From contig CAVZVW010000005.1 in assembly GCA_963778845.1 (NCBI GenBank), forward strand, positions 62,001 to 126,000: a stretch of DNA of 64,000 nucleotides. The letters run 5' to 3'. Shown here piece by piece: positions 49,429 to 58,221 of this stretch (its first letter is position 1; each line of letters opens with the position of its first letter). A model generated the notes under the pieces. The model searched no databases. It was given only the letters and a program-made list of their open reading frames with translations, and had not been told where the DNA came from. Position numbers and translations under genes: made by a program. The DNA comes from CAVZVW01 sp963778845. GTDB taxonomy: Bacteria; Actinomycetota; Actinomycetes; Actinomycetales; Kineosporiaceae.

Positions 49429-52410
49429 TCAGGCACCGGCAGTGGCCGAGGTCCCTGAGTCGTCCAGCGGGCCGAGCAGGCCTCGGCGATGAGCGATGGC
49501 GACAGCCTCGGCCCGCCCCGAGGCCCCCAGCTTGCCCAGAACGTTCGACACGTGCACGCTCGCCGTCTTCTCGCTGATGAACAGGTGCTGGCCGATCTTG
49601 CGGTTCGTGAGCCCCCCCGCCACCAGTCGCATGACCTCGGCCTCACGGGGCGTGAGCACGCCGCCCGCCGCCGGCACTCCCGAGCCCAGGTCGAGGCGCG
49701 CGCGCCGGGCGAGCGCGTCGAGCGCGTCGCGCAGCGGATGGGCGCGCAGCTCCACGGCGATCCGCCGTGCGGCACGCGCCGGCGTTGTCGCCGCCTCCGG
49801 CTGCCCGGCCTCGGCGAGCGCCTCGGCGAGTCGCCAGCGAGCAAGTGCCTCGTCGTAGCGGTAGCCACCCGCGAAGATCTCCACGACCGCGCGCCACGCG
49901 TCGATGTCGTTCCTGCCCTCCAGCCGTGCTGACTCCGCCGACGCCCGAGCCAGCCAGCCGAGGCCCTCCGGGCCCATGTCCATCACCGCGGGGCGGCCGC
50001 GGGCGGCCCGATGCTGGGCATCGGCCAGGAGGCGGGCCCCCCGGCGCTTCGCTGCGTCGAGCGCACCGGAGTCGCCGCGCAGCCGCGCGGACTCTGCCAT
50101 GTCGGCCAGGGCGCTGAGCCCGACGGCGGCGATCCGGATGCCGACCAGATGCAGCGGCTCCGGCCCCGCCTCGATCTCGTCGAGGGCGGACTCGACGCTC
50201 GTGGCCGCATCCTCGTAGCGCCCGAGCCAGGCCATGGCCTCAGCGCCCACGCCGATCAGCAGCGGGCGCTCCCATCCGGCTCCCGCCATGACGGCCTCGA
50301 AGGCGTCCAGCTCCTGCAACGCAGCCTCGGGGTCGCGCGCGCTCAGGACGCGCGTCGCCGCAACCGGCAGCGTGGCGGCGATCGAGGCGGGCAGTGCCGC
50401 CCTCCCCCGCTCGACGACCTCCCAGGCCTCCTCCCAGCCGCCCATCTCCGTGAGCGTCGCAACGAGGATCCACCACGCGTCGGACCCGTAGAGGCTCGAG
50501 CCCAGCCCGGCTCGCTGTGCCCCGTCGATCGTGGCGAGCAGGATGTCGCGCGCACCGTGCAGGTCGCCGAGGTCGTGGCGGGCGACACCGAGGTTGTACG
50601 CCGCTCGGAGCGTCGTGGCGGGGTCGTGGGCGGCCTCCGCAGACTGCAGCGCCTCCTTCAGGTGCGCCAGTGCCGCCTCGGGGTTGCCTCGGTGGCCCTC
50701 CGAGACGGCGAAGCTGGTGAGCAGGTCGGCCTCGGCGGGTGCGACGCCGAGGGTTCGCGCTTCGGCCAGGGCTGGTTCGAGCAGGTCGAGGGCGGCGTCC
50801 CAGTCGTGCTGGGCGCACAGCACCCGCACCTGGACCGCCGCCGCCCATACGCGCGCCGGGGACGCGGGCAGGTCGGCGAGCAGGCGGGTGGCCTCCTGGG
50901 CCTGGTCGAGGGCCTCGTCGAGGCGGTGCACGGCGTACAGGTGGTGGGCCAGACGCCACCGGGCCGTGGCGAGCCGATCGGGATCGCCGTCCGCGAGCGC
51001 GAGCTCGGTCGCCTCCCCGGCCAACGCGGCCGCCCGAGCCAGCTCCCCGGCGGCGCTCGCGGCCATGGACGCCTTCAGGGTGAGGTCGACGGCCTCCACA
51101 CCCACAGGGCGGTCGTGACTCGGGACGGCGTCCCACAGCTGCAGGGCGAGCTCTGCGTGCGCGAGCGCCTCGGCGGGAGCCAGCCGGTCGACGGCCTCGT
51201 CGGCCGCCCTGATACTGGCCTCCAGGGCGCCCGCAAGGTCGTGGCTGGCCATGCAGTGGTGTGCGAGCTCGGCGGCAGACGCGCCGGCACCGGCGCCTCG
51301 CAGCAGCCGAACATAGGTGGCATGGAGCCGGACGCGCTCCCCGGGCAGGAGGTCGGCGTAGACCGCCTCCTGCATCAAGGCGTGCCGGAATGCGTAGGAG
51401 TCAGCGGAGCCGGGGACCAGGACGAGGTGGGCGACCGCGTGCCGCAGGGCGGCGTCCACCTCGGCGGCTGGAAGCGGGCAGGCCGCGCGGAGCATCGCGT
51501 CCGACACCCGCCGACCTGCAACGGCTGCGACGCGGGCGACCTCCTGGACACCCGCGCCCAGCCCCTCGAGCCTGGTGAGCAGGACGTCGGACAGCGCGGC
51601 GGGCAGCGCCTTCGTGCCCTCTGCAGCCCCGGCGGCCAGAAGCTCCTCGGCGAAGTAGGGGTTGCCCTCCGAGCGCACAGCGATGTCGTGGACGACCTCC
51701 ACCGGCAGAGGCCTGCCGTGCAGGGCCCTCAGAAGGCGTGCCAGGTCTCGCTCGGACAGCGGCGGCAGGTCCAGGCGCTCGACGCCGCGCAGTCGGGCGA
51801 GCTCGGCGACCACCGGGCGCAGGGGATGGCGGCGATGCAGGTCGTCGGCGCGGTAGGTGGCCACGACCAGCAGCCTCTGGACCCCCAGGCGGATCAGCAG
51901 GAACCGAAGCAGGTCGAGGCTGGAGGCGTCCGCCCAGTGCAGGTCCTCCAGGACCAGGACCACGGGCGCCACATCACGTGCGAGCTCGACGAGGCAGGCC
52001 CACACGGCGTCGAACAGAGGCAGCCGCTCCATCACCTCGTCGCCGTGCGCCGCCGGCGCGGCCGCCGCGATACGCGCGAGAACAGGCCTGTCTCGGGCCA
52101 GGTCGCGGATGCGTTCGGCTGCAGCCGGGGGGCCCTCACCGGCGACCACACGGGTGAGCGCCTCCGCGAACGGCAGGTAGGGCAGTCCGCCGGCACCCAT
52201 CTCGACACAGTGCCCAGTCATGACCAATGCCCCGTCGGTGTGGGCCTGCGCGACCAGCTCGGCCACGAGCCGGGTCTTGCCGACGCCCGCGTCACCGGCG
52301 ACCAGCACCGCGCGGGCCTGACCGGCGACTGCAGAGGCCACGAGGTCCTTCAGCGTTCGCAGCTCACGTTCGCGGCCGACGAAACGCGAGTCGCGCCGGA
52401 TCGCTGCCAT
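49429..52410 (-). CDS. Large LuxR-type regulator with N-terminal AAA ATPase (LAL family)
   Basis: The product is about 993 residues. The N-terminal STAND-type ATPase has Walker A (GDAGVGKTRLV) and Walker B (VVLVLEDLHWAD). A middle region of about 500 residues is all helical and repeat-like (TPR-type: ALAHLKEALQSAEAAHD, ARWRLAHHLYAVHRL). The C-terminus is a LuxR helix-turn-helix (LTPREAEVMRLVAGGLTNRKIGQHLFISEKTASVHVSNVLGKLGA). LAL proteins switch on genes in response to a ligand. The target is unknown; a short gene lies just upstream. Confidence 0.9.
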   Translation of the reverse strand: MAAIRRDSRFVGRERELRTLKDLVASAVAGQARAVLVAGDAGVGKTRLVAELVAQAHTDGALVMTGHCVEMGAGGLPYLPFAEALTRVVAGEGPPAAAERIRDLARDRPVLARIAAAAPAAHGDEVMERLPLFDAVWACLVELARDVAPVVLVLEDLHWADASSLDLLRFLLIRLGVQRLLVVATYRADDLHRRHPLRPVVAELARLRGVERLDLPPLSERDLARLLRALHGRPLPVEVVHDIAVRSEGNPYFAEELLAAGAAEGTKALPAALSDVLLTRLEGLGAGVQEVARVAAVAGRRVSDAMLRAACPLPAAEVDAALRHAVAHLVLVPGSADSYAFRHALMQEAVYADLLPGERVRLHATYVRLLRGAGAGASAAELAHHCMASHDLAGALEASIRAADEAVDRLAPAEALAHAELALQLWDAVPSHDRPVGVEAVDLTLKASMAASAAGELARAAALAGEATELALADGDPDRLATARWRLAHHLYAVHRLDEALDQAQEATRLLADLPASPARVWAAAVQVRVLCAQHDWDAALDLLEPALAEARTLGVAPAEADLLTSFAVSEGHRGNPEAALAHLKEALQSAEAAHDPATTLRAAYNLGVARHDLGDLHGARDILLATIDGAQRAGLGSSLYGSDAWWILVATLTEMGGWEEAWEVVERGRAALPASIAATLPVAATRVLSARDPEAALQELDAFEAVMAGAGWERPLLIGVGAEAMAWLGRYEDAATSVESALDEIEAGPEPLHLVGIRIAAVGLSALADMAESARLRGDSGALDAAKRRGARLLADAQHRAARGRPAVMDMGPEGLGWLARASAESARLEGRNDIDAWRAVVEIFAGGYRYDEALARWRLAEALAEAGQPEAATTPARAARRIAVELRAHPLRDALDALARRARLDLGSGVPAAGGVLTPREAEVMRLVAGGLTNRKIGQHLFISEKTASVHVSNVLGKLGASGRAEAVAIAHRRGLLGPLDDSGTSATAGA

Positions 52411-52457
52411 GCCGCCTATGGTGGCACCGGCCACCGACACGTGCGTGGCGGCGACGC

Positions 52458-52703
52458 TCACACCGCCGGCCGGGTGACCCTGCGCCGGACAACGGAAGCC
52501 TTGACGGGCACATCGCGTTCCGGCGAGCGTTGCTCTGGGACGCCGCCCACCCTTCCCTGGCGCGTCTCCCCGTCGGGGGCGGCCTCGTCGGATACGCGGA
52601 CCGTGCGACGGCGCCGCCTCCACTGCCCGCGCAGGCGCTCGCGTCGGGCGTCCATCTCGTACTGCATGATCTCGTGGGACATGAAGGGGATCCAGCTGCT
52701 CAT
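52458..52703 (-). CDS. Small basic protein of unknown function
   Basis: The product is 81 residues from an ATG with GAGAGGG about 8 nt upstream. The N-terminus (MSSWIPFMSHEIMQYEMDAR) looks like a conserved short helix and is followed by a strongly basic segment (RGQWRRRRRTVRV). I know of no named family. It lies just upstream of the LuxR-type regulator on the same strand, with 47 bp between. It may be a small companion protein; confidence is moderate because of its length. Confidence 0.5.
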   Translation of the reverse strand: MSSWIPFMSHEIMQYEMDARRERLRGQWRRRRRTVRVSDEAAPDGETRQGRVGGVPEQRSPERDVPVKASVVRRRVTRPAV

Positions 52704-52857
52704 CGTCGGCCCTCTCGTCTCGTCTTGACGAGGACGACGATCGTCGTGAGAGTCGCCGACGCGCATCGGGCAGGCACGCCGTCCTGGCGACCCGCCGCGA
52801 CTAAGGCCGGCGCTCAGCGGCATAAGGGGCTGAGGGGTCGCTCGCATGCGCGAGGAG

Positions 52858-54453
52858 TCAGGTGCGTCGCAGCGCGGGCATCCCCAGAACGACTGCACCG
52901 ACCGCGACGCTCCCGTCGCCGCCAAGACCTGCGGCGGGACGTCGCGCCCCCCAGGCGTCGCCTGCGCGCGTCCGCCGCACCTCGTACGGCCCGCCGTGCA
53001 GCGCGGCATCCGCCACGAGGTGGTGGGGCGCGCCGTACGTGACCTCGACGCAGACGACGTCCCCCGGTCTCGGCAGGGGGCCGCCGTCGGGGACGGCGAA
53101 GTGCACGAGCCGGTTGTCGGGCGCGCGGCCCGACATCCGCCGGGTGGCCGGGTCCTTGCGCCCTTCGCCCTCCGCGACGAGCACCGGGAGCAGGCGGCCC
53201 TCCTGCGCCCGGTTGAGCTGCCAGGAGATGCCGTCCTGCAGTGCCACGAGGCGCTCGTAGCGTTCCTGGACCACCTGCTTGGGCACCTGCCCGGCGAACG
53301 ACGCGGCCGGTGTCCCCTGGCGTGTCGAGTACTGGAACGTGAATGCCTGGCTGAACCTGGCAGCCACCATGACATCCAGGGTCTGCTGGAAGTCCTCCTC
53401 GGTCTCCCCGGGGAAGCCCACGATGACGTCGGTGCTGATCGCCGCCTCGGGGATGGCCGAGCGAACCCGGTCGAGGATGCCCAGGTAACGCTGCGCACGG
53501 TAGGAGCGGCGCATGGTCGCCAGCACCCGGTCTGAGCCGGACTGCAGCGGCATGTGCAGCTGAGGCATCACGTTGGCGGTCTGCGCCATCGCCTCGATCA
53601 CGTCGTCGGTGAAGGCGGCCGGGTGCGGGCTGGTGAAGCGCACGCGTTCGAGCCCCTCGACAGTCCCGCAGGAGCGCAGCAGCCGAGCGAACGCGCCCCG
53701 GTCACCGAAGTCGACGCCGTAGGTGTTGACGTTCTGGCCGAGCAGAGTGACCTCGAGCACGCCCTCGGACACCAGGGCCTCGACCTCGGCGAGCACGTCG
53801 CCGGGCCGGCGGTCCCGCTCGACCCCTCGAAGGCTCGGCACGATGCAGAAGGTGCACCGGTTGTTGCACCCGACACTGATCGACACCCAGCCCGCGTACG
53901 CGGACTCGCGCCTGGTCGGCAGGGTCGAGGGGAACACGTCCAGCGACTCGAGGATCTCGACCTGCGCGGAGGCGTTGTGCCTGGCTCGGTCGAGGAGTGT
54001 GGGCAGGGACCCGAGATTGTGTGTTCCGAAGACGACGTCGACCCAGGGTGCCCGGGTGACCACGGCGTCGCGGTCCTTCTGAGCCAGACACCCGCCCACG
54101 GCGATCTGCATGCCTGGGTGCTCGGACTTCACCGAGGCCAGGTGCCCAAGGTTGCCGTAGAGCTTGTTGTCGGCATTCTCCCGGACGGCGCAGGTGTTGA
54201 GGACGACGACGTCTGCCTGCTCGCCGACCCCCGCCCGGACATAGCCCACGCTCTCGAGCGTGCCGGCGAGCCGTTCGGAGTCGTGGGCGTTCATCTGGCA
54301 GCCGAAGGTGCGCACCTCGTAGGTGCGGCCCTCCCCCGCCGGGCCGACGGGGGTCGGGGCTTCGATCGTCGTGGCAGCGATGGTCGGCCGACCGTCGGCG
54401 GAGGAGGTCCGGGGCGTCACGTGCGTCATGGCCGTATCAGGGTACGGCCACAC
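52858..54453 (-). CDS. miaB: tRNA-2-methylthio-N6-dimethylallyladenosine synthase
   Basis: The product is up to 531 residues. The N-terminal UPF0004 domain carries the first Fe-S cysteines (FGCQMNAHDSERL, NTCAVRENAD, GGCLAQKD). The radical-SAM cluster is CNNRCTFC, followed by a C-terminal TRAM domain. MiaB methylthiolates i6A37 in tRNA, completing the MiaA product. The GTG at 54453 lies 2 nt after the recX stop and supports coupling; an ATG nine codons in (54429) is an alternative. It follows recA-recX. Confidence 0.95.
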   Translation of the reverse strand: MWPYPDTAMTHVTPRTSSADGRPTIAATTIEAPTPVGPAGEGRTYEVRTFGCQMNAHDSERLAGTLESVGYVRAGVGEQADVVVLNTCAVRENADNKLYGNLGHLASVKSEHPGMQIAVGGCLAQKDRDAVVTRAPWVDVVFGTHNLGSLPTLLDRARHNASAQVEILESLDVFPSTLPTRRESAYAGWVSISVGCNNRCTFCIVPSLRGVERDRRPGDVLAEVEALVSEGVLEVTLLGQNVNTYGVDFGDRGAFARLLRSCGTVEGLERVRFTSPHPAAFTDDVIEAMAQTANVMPQLHMPLQSGSDRVLATMRRSYRAQRYLGILDRVRSAIPEAAISTDVIVGFPGETEEDFQQTLDVMVAARFSQAFTFQYSTRQGTPAASFAGQVPKQVVQERYERLVALQDGISWQLNRAQEGRLLPVLVAEGEGRKDPATRRMSGRAPDNRLVHFAVPDGGPLPRPGDVVCVEVTYGAPHHLVADAALHGGPYEVRRTRAGDAWGARRPAAGLGGDGSVAVGAVVLGMPALRRT

Positions 54454-54455
54454 AG

Positions 54456-55112
54456 TCAGTCGAGGCCCACCTTCGGGTCCGCGGCGGAAGCGCCGTGGCC
54501 GTCGCCCGCGCTGTCGGAGCTGCCGGCGCGGTCGGTGCTGTCGACGTCCTCAGGATGGCCGTTGTCACCTGGCAGCCCGAGGTCGGCCTCGTCGATGGTG
54601 GCCTGCGCTGCCAGCTCCTCGCGCAGAGCCCGGAACGCGACGTCGGACGTGTAGCCCTTGCGCGCCAGGGCGGCAGCGATCCGCCGGGTGCGTCGCGACG
54701 GGTCGTCCTGGCGGGTCGCGGGCAGGCGCCGACGCACGAGCAGGCGTGCGGCAGACAGCTCGTCGTCGGGGCTCACCTCGGAGACCGCCTCCCGCACGAC
54801 ACGCTCGTCGACCCCGCGCCGGCGCAGCTCGTGTGCCAGCGCTCGAGGCGCGAGACCGCGGCCGGAGTGCCGGGTGCTCACCCACTGGCGGGCGAACTCG
54901 GCGTCGTCCAGCAGCTGGACCTGCTCCAGGCGGTCCAGCAGCGCCTCGGCGACGTCGTCCGGGACGCCACGCCGGGCCAGACGCTCAGCCACCTGAGCAC
55001 GCGTACGAGGCGCCACCGACAGGTACTGCAGCGCGATCAGCCGTGCGACCTCGTACGGGTCGGCCTCGGGCGAGTCGGCGGCGTCCGGTTCCGGCTTGCC
55101 GGAGCTGTCCAT
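54456..55112 (-). CDS. recX: RecA regulatory protein RecX
   Basis: The product is 218 residues. Three-helix RecX repeats are visible (VAPRTRAQVAERLARRGVPDDVAEALLDRLEQVQLLDDAEFARQWV and a second at ALAHELRRRGVDERVVREAV). RecX binds RecA filaments and limits their activity. It starts 11 nt after recA and stops 2 nt before the miaB start, so the three form one transcription unit. Confidence 0.93.
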   Translation of the reverse strand: MDSSGKPEPDAADSPEADPYEVARLIALQYLSVAPRTRAQVAERLARRGVPDDVAEALLDRLEQVQLLDDAEFARQWVSTRHSGRGLAPRALAHELRRRGVDERVVREAVSEVSPDDELSAARLLVRRRLPATRQDDPSRRTRRIAAALARKGYTSDVAFRALREELAAQATIDEADLGLPGDNGHPEDVDSTDRAGSSDSAGDGHGASAADPKVGLD

Positions 55113-55123
55113 CCCGGGTCGGG

Positions 55124-56170
55124 TCAGAAGTCGACCGGCACCGGCACCGGGGTTGGCGCGGGTGCGTCGACCCGGGCACCGATGCCGAGCTTCTCCTTGA
55201 TGCGCTTCTCGATCTCGTCGGCGAGGTCGGGGTTGTCCCTGAGGAACGCCCGGGCGTTCTCCTTGCCCTGGCCGAGCTGGTCGCCCTCGTAGGTGTACCA
55301 GGCGCCCGACTTGCGGACGAACCCCTGCTCGACACCCATGTCGATCAGGCCGCCCTCACGAGAGATCCCGATGCCGTAGAGGATGTCGAACTCGGCCTGC
55401 TTGAAGGGAGGGCTGACCTTGTTCTTGACGACCTTGACCCGGGTGCGCGACCCGACCGCCTCCGCGCCGTCCTTGAGCGTCTCGATCCGACGCACGTCCA
55501 GGCGGATCGAGGCGTAGAACTTCAGCGCCCGGCCGCCCGTCGTGGTCTCCGGCGAGCCGAACATGACGCCGATCTTCTCGCGGAGCTGGTTGATGAAGAT
55601 GGCCGTGGTGCCGGTCGTGTTCAAGGCTCCGGTGATCTTCCGCAACGCCTGGGACATGAGCCGGGCCTGCAACCCCACGTGGCTGTCGCCCATCTCCCCC
55701 TCGATCTCCGCGCGGGGCACCAGCGCGGCCACGGAGTCGATGACGATGACGTCGAGGGCGCCGGAGCGGATGAGCATGTCCGCGATCTCCAGCGCCTGCT
55801 CCCCGGTGTCCGGCTGGGACACCAGCAGGGCGTCGGTGTCGACCCCGAGCTTGTTCGCGTAGTCGGGGTCGAGCGCGTGCTCGGCGTCGATGAACGCCGC
55901 GATGCCGCCGGCCCGCTGCGCGCTCGCGACGGCGTGCAGGGCCACAGTCGTCTTGCCCGACGACTCGGGACCGAAGATCTCCACGACCCGCCCGCGAGGC
56001 AGGCCCCCGATGCCCAGGGCGATGTCCAGCGCGATCGAGCCGGTGGGGATCACCTCGATCGGCGTGCGCACCTCGTCGCCCAGCCGCATCACGGAGCCCT
56101 TGCCGAACTGACGGTCGATCTGGGCGAGCGCGGTCTCGAGGGCCTTCTCGCGGTCTGCGGGAGCGGGCAT
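55124..56170 (-). CDS. recA: Recombinase RecA
   Basis: The product is 348 residues. Walker A is GPESSGKTTVAL, the opening is ALETALAQIDRQFGKGSVMRLGD, and the L2 region and INQLREKIGVMFGSPETTTGG are intact. It forms filaments on single-stranded DNA, pairs strands and triggers LexA cleavage. The ATG at 56170 has GAGGTGAGG in front and gives the usual length. The reading frame stays open for a further 39 codons upstream, but that part is repeat-rich and is more likely leader than protein. An SOS box lies 216 bp upstream. Confidence 0.96.
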   Translation of the reverse strand: MPAPADREKALETALAQIDRQFGKGSVMRLGDEVRTPIEVIPTGSIALDIALGIGGLPRGRVVEIFGPESSGKTTVALHAVASAQRAGGIAAFIDAEHALDPDYANKLGVDTDALLVSQPDTGEQALEIADMLIRSGALDVIVIDSVAALVPRAEIEGEMGDSHVGLQARLMSQALRKITGALNTTGTTAIFINQLREKIGVMFGSPETTTGGRALKFYASIRLDVRRIETLKDGAEAVGSRTRVKVVKNKVSPPFKQAEFDILYGIGISREGGLIDMGVEQGFVRKSGAWYTYEGDQLGQGKENARAFLRDNPDLADEIEKRIKEKLGIGARVDAPAPTPVPVPVDF

Positions 56171-56211
56171 GTCCTCACCTCGGGTCGAGCCTCGCGCGGG
56201 GCGACGGCTGC

Positions 56212-56256
56212 TCTGGCTGCTGGTTGTCTGGCTGCTGGTTGTCTGGCTGCTGGTCT
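56212..56256. repeat. 15-bp tandem repeats in the recA leader
   Basis: Two exact copies and one near-copy of TCTGGCTGCTGGTTG lie between the SOS box and the recA start. They would be transcribed as part of a leader of about 190 nt. Confidence 0.85.
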
Positions 56257-56385
56257 GTCTCGTCGTCGTAGCTCGTGTCTGTCTCATCGCCGACGAACGC
56301 TAGAGGCGCCCACCGACAGCCTGGTGCCGACCTGTCCGCACCTGTGGATGACGAGGCGGCCGACCGCGGCTGTGGACACAGTAGT

Positions 56386-56401
56386 CCGAACATCTGTTCG
56401 A
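56386..56401 (-). promoter_or_regulatory. SOS (LexA) box of recA with candidate -10
   Basis: CCGAACATCTGTTCGA differs from TCGAAC-N4-GTTCGA at one base. On the minus strand a TACTGT hexamer (56378-56383) follows 2 nt later, so bound LexA would cover the promoter. Confidence 0.88.
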
Positions 56402-56488
56402 CGTCCGCTTCGACACGCCGTCACCAGCCGGACTCTCATGCACAGCCCCGCGCCACCGGCCGGGACCGCCCCGGAACGGGGCCCAGAG

Positions 56489-57336
56489 TCAGGACAGCAG
56501 CAGCCGTTCCAGCCGCCGGGCCGCCACGAGCATGCCGGCCAGGCCCATCACCACCAGGTAGGCGACGTGGCCCAGCAGGCTCCAGCCCACCATCCCCAGG
56601 CACAGGTCGCGCACGAGCGTCACCGCCTGGTAGAGCGGGGTGACCTCGACCACCCAGCGCAACGACGGCGGGTAGGTGGACAACGGGTAGAACGTCGTCG
56701 AGAACAGGAACATCGGCAGGACCGCGAGCTGCACGAGGTCGAAGTCCTGCCAGGAGCGCATGAACGTCGTGCACGCCATCCCGACGCCGGCGAACGCCAG
56801 CCCGATCAGCACCGCTGCCGGCAGCGCCAGCACGGCCCAGGCCGTCGTGACCAGTCCCGCGAAGGCCATCACGAGCAGGAATGCCGCCGCGTAGCCGGTG
56901 CCGCGGATCAGGGCCCAGGTGACCTCGCCGACCGCGACGTCGCGCGGCCCGAGCGGGGTCGCGAGCACGCTGTCGTAGAGCCTGGCGTACTTGAGCTTGA
57001 AGAAGACGTTGCCCGTGGTGTCGAACACGGCGCCGTTCATCGCCGAGGCGGCGAGCAGGGCGGGCGCGACGAAGACCGCGTACGCCGACCGAGCGGCCGT
57101 CGCCGAGATCCACCTCGCCCACCAGACGCGCCCAGGCCGATCCCGAGTGAGAAGAGGTAGAAGACCGGCTCGAAGAAGCCGCTGATGATCGTGCCGAGCG
57201 CGTGCTTCCACGCCGTGATGTTGCGGAGCACGAGCATCCGAGCCATGCCGGCGCCGGCCGGCACCGGCAGCAGGGTCGCCACCCGCACCAGCGGCCCCGC
57301 TGCCCCCGCGGCGCTCGTCGGAACGACGCTCCTCAC
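56489..57336 (-). pseudogene. ABC-2 permease, interrupted by two frameshifts
   Basis: The N-terminal piece (RNITAWKHALGTIISGFFEPVFYLFSLGIGLG) ends in one frame near 57125. A middle piece (LVGEVDLGDGRSV) lies in a second frame, and the rest, from about 57085 on (AVFVAPALLAASAMNGAVFDT to the C-terminus), is in the third. Two single-base excesses about 40 bp apart would have to be removed to give a protein of about 281 residues of the ABC-2 (DrrB/NodJ-like) class. It is the last gene of a three-gene export operon. It is either a decayed gene or holds two sequence errors. Confidence 0.8.
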
Positions 57337-57391
57337 TCGACCGACCTCCGGCTCACTCGACCAGCCTCCGGCTCATTCGACCAGCCTCCGG
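57332..57391. repeat. Three 20-bp tandem repeats at the permease-permease junction
   Basis: Copies at 57332-57351, 57352-57371 and 57372-57391 are nearly identical. On the minus strand each contains CCGGAGG and a GAGTGAG or GAATGAG, i.e. a ribosome site and a stop/start. The first (57372-57391) holds the stop of the upstream permease, and the last provides GGAGG before the next GTG. Confidence 0.85.
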
Positions 57392-58207
57392 CGGAAGGCC
57401 CGTGCGGCGAACCACAGCCCCACGAGCGCCCAGGCGAGCAGGTACCCCAGGTGCACCACGGTCGGCAGAAGCTGCGCGCGCTGGAGAGCCACGGCGCGCG
57501 TGATCTCCGTGGCATGCCACAACGGCGTCACCCACGCCAGGGGCTGGATCAGCGGGGGGAGCCGGTCGACCGGGAAGAAGGTCCCCGCGAACAAGAACAT
57601 CGGGACCACCACGAAGCGGTTGAGCAGCGCGAACCCGCCGTCGTCCTCCTGCGACGCCGAGTAGGCCATGACGGGTGCGGCATGCGCCGCGCCCGTCAGG
57701 ACGCACACGGGCAGCGTCGCCACCATCCACCAGGTCGTGAACGCGCCGAGGAGCGCCGCCGGTGAGCAGGAACGCGGCGGCGACGACCGCCGTCCTCAGC
57801 AGGATGTATGTGAGGTGACCCAGCAGGACGTCGAGCACACCGAGCGGGGTCGCGAGCATCGCGTGGTACTGCCTCTGCCACCGGATCGCTGCGACCACCG
57901 GGAACGACGACTCGCCCACCGCGGTCTGCATCACCGTCGCGCACAGCACCCCCGGAGCGACGAAGAGCACGTAGGAGACGCCGTCCACCGCCGGGCGGCC
58001 ACCCTGGTCGACGAGCTGACCCAACCCGAAGCCGAGGGCGCCAAGGTAGAGCAGCGGCGACAGGAAGCCCGAGACGACGGTGCCGCGCCATGTCCGGCGG
58101 TAGACCCGCAGCCAGTACTCCAGGGCGCGCGGGGCCAGCCGACCCCGCCACTGCGTCAGCGGGCCGGCCGGAGCCCCGCCCAGACGCACCACCGCTCCCG
58201 CCACCAC
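57373..58207 (-). pseudogene. ABC-2 permease, interrupted by one frameshift
   Basis: The first frame encodes a normal ABC-2 permease start (RALEYWLRVYRRTWRGTVVSGFLSPLLYL) to about 57745 (VVAAAFLLTG). The family continues in another frame (ALLGAFTTWWMVATLPVCVL) to the stop at 57373. One extra base in a GGCGGCG run near 57740 explains the break. A restored protein would be about 278 residues. It is the middle gene of the operon between the ATPase and the second permease. Confidence 0.8.
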
Positions 58208-58221
58208 CCGCCACCACCCGC

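Noticed and set aside
50011..52728. Long open frame on the plus strand across the LuxR-type gene
   Set aside because: It is antisense to a gene with clear ATPase and helix-turn-helix domains; its own product shows no domain.
56171..56287. A 39-residue N-terminal extension of RecA
   Set aside because: The extension is made of Thr/Ser/Gln repeats from the 15-bp DNA repeat, and the downstream ATG has a good ribosome site and gives the normal RecA length.
54323..57160. Long plus-strand open frame over recX, recA and the ABC permeases
   Set aside because: It spans several well-supported minus-strand genes and has biased composition.
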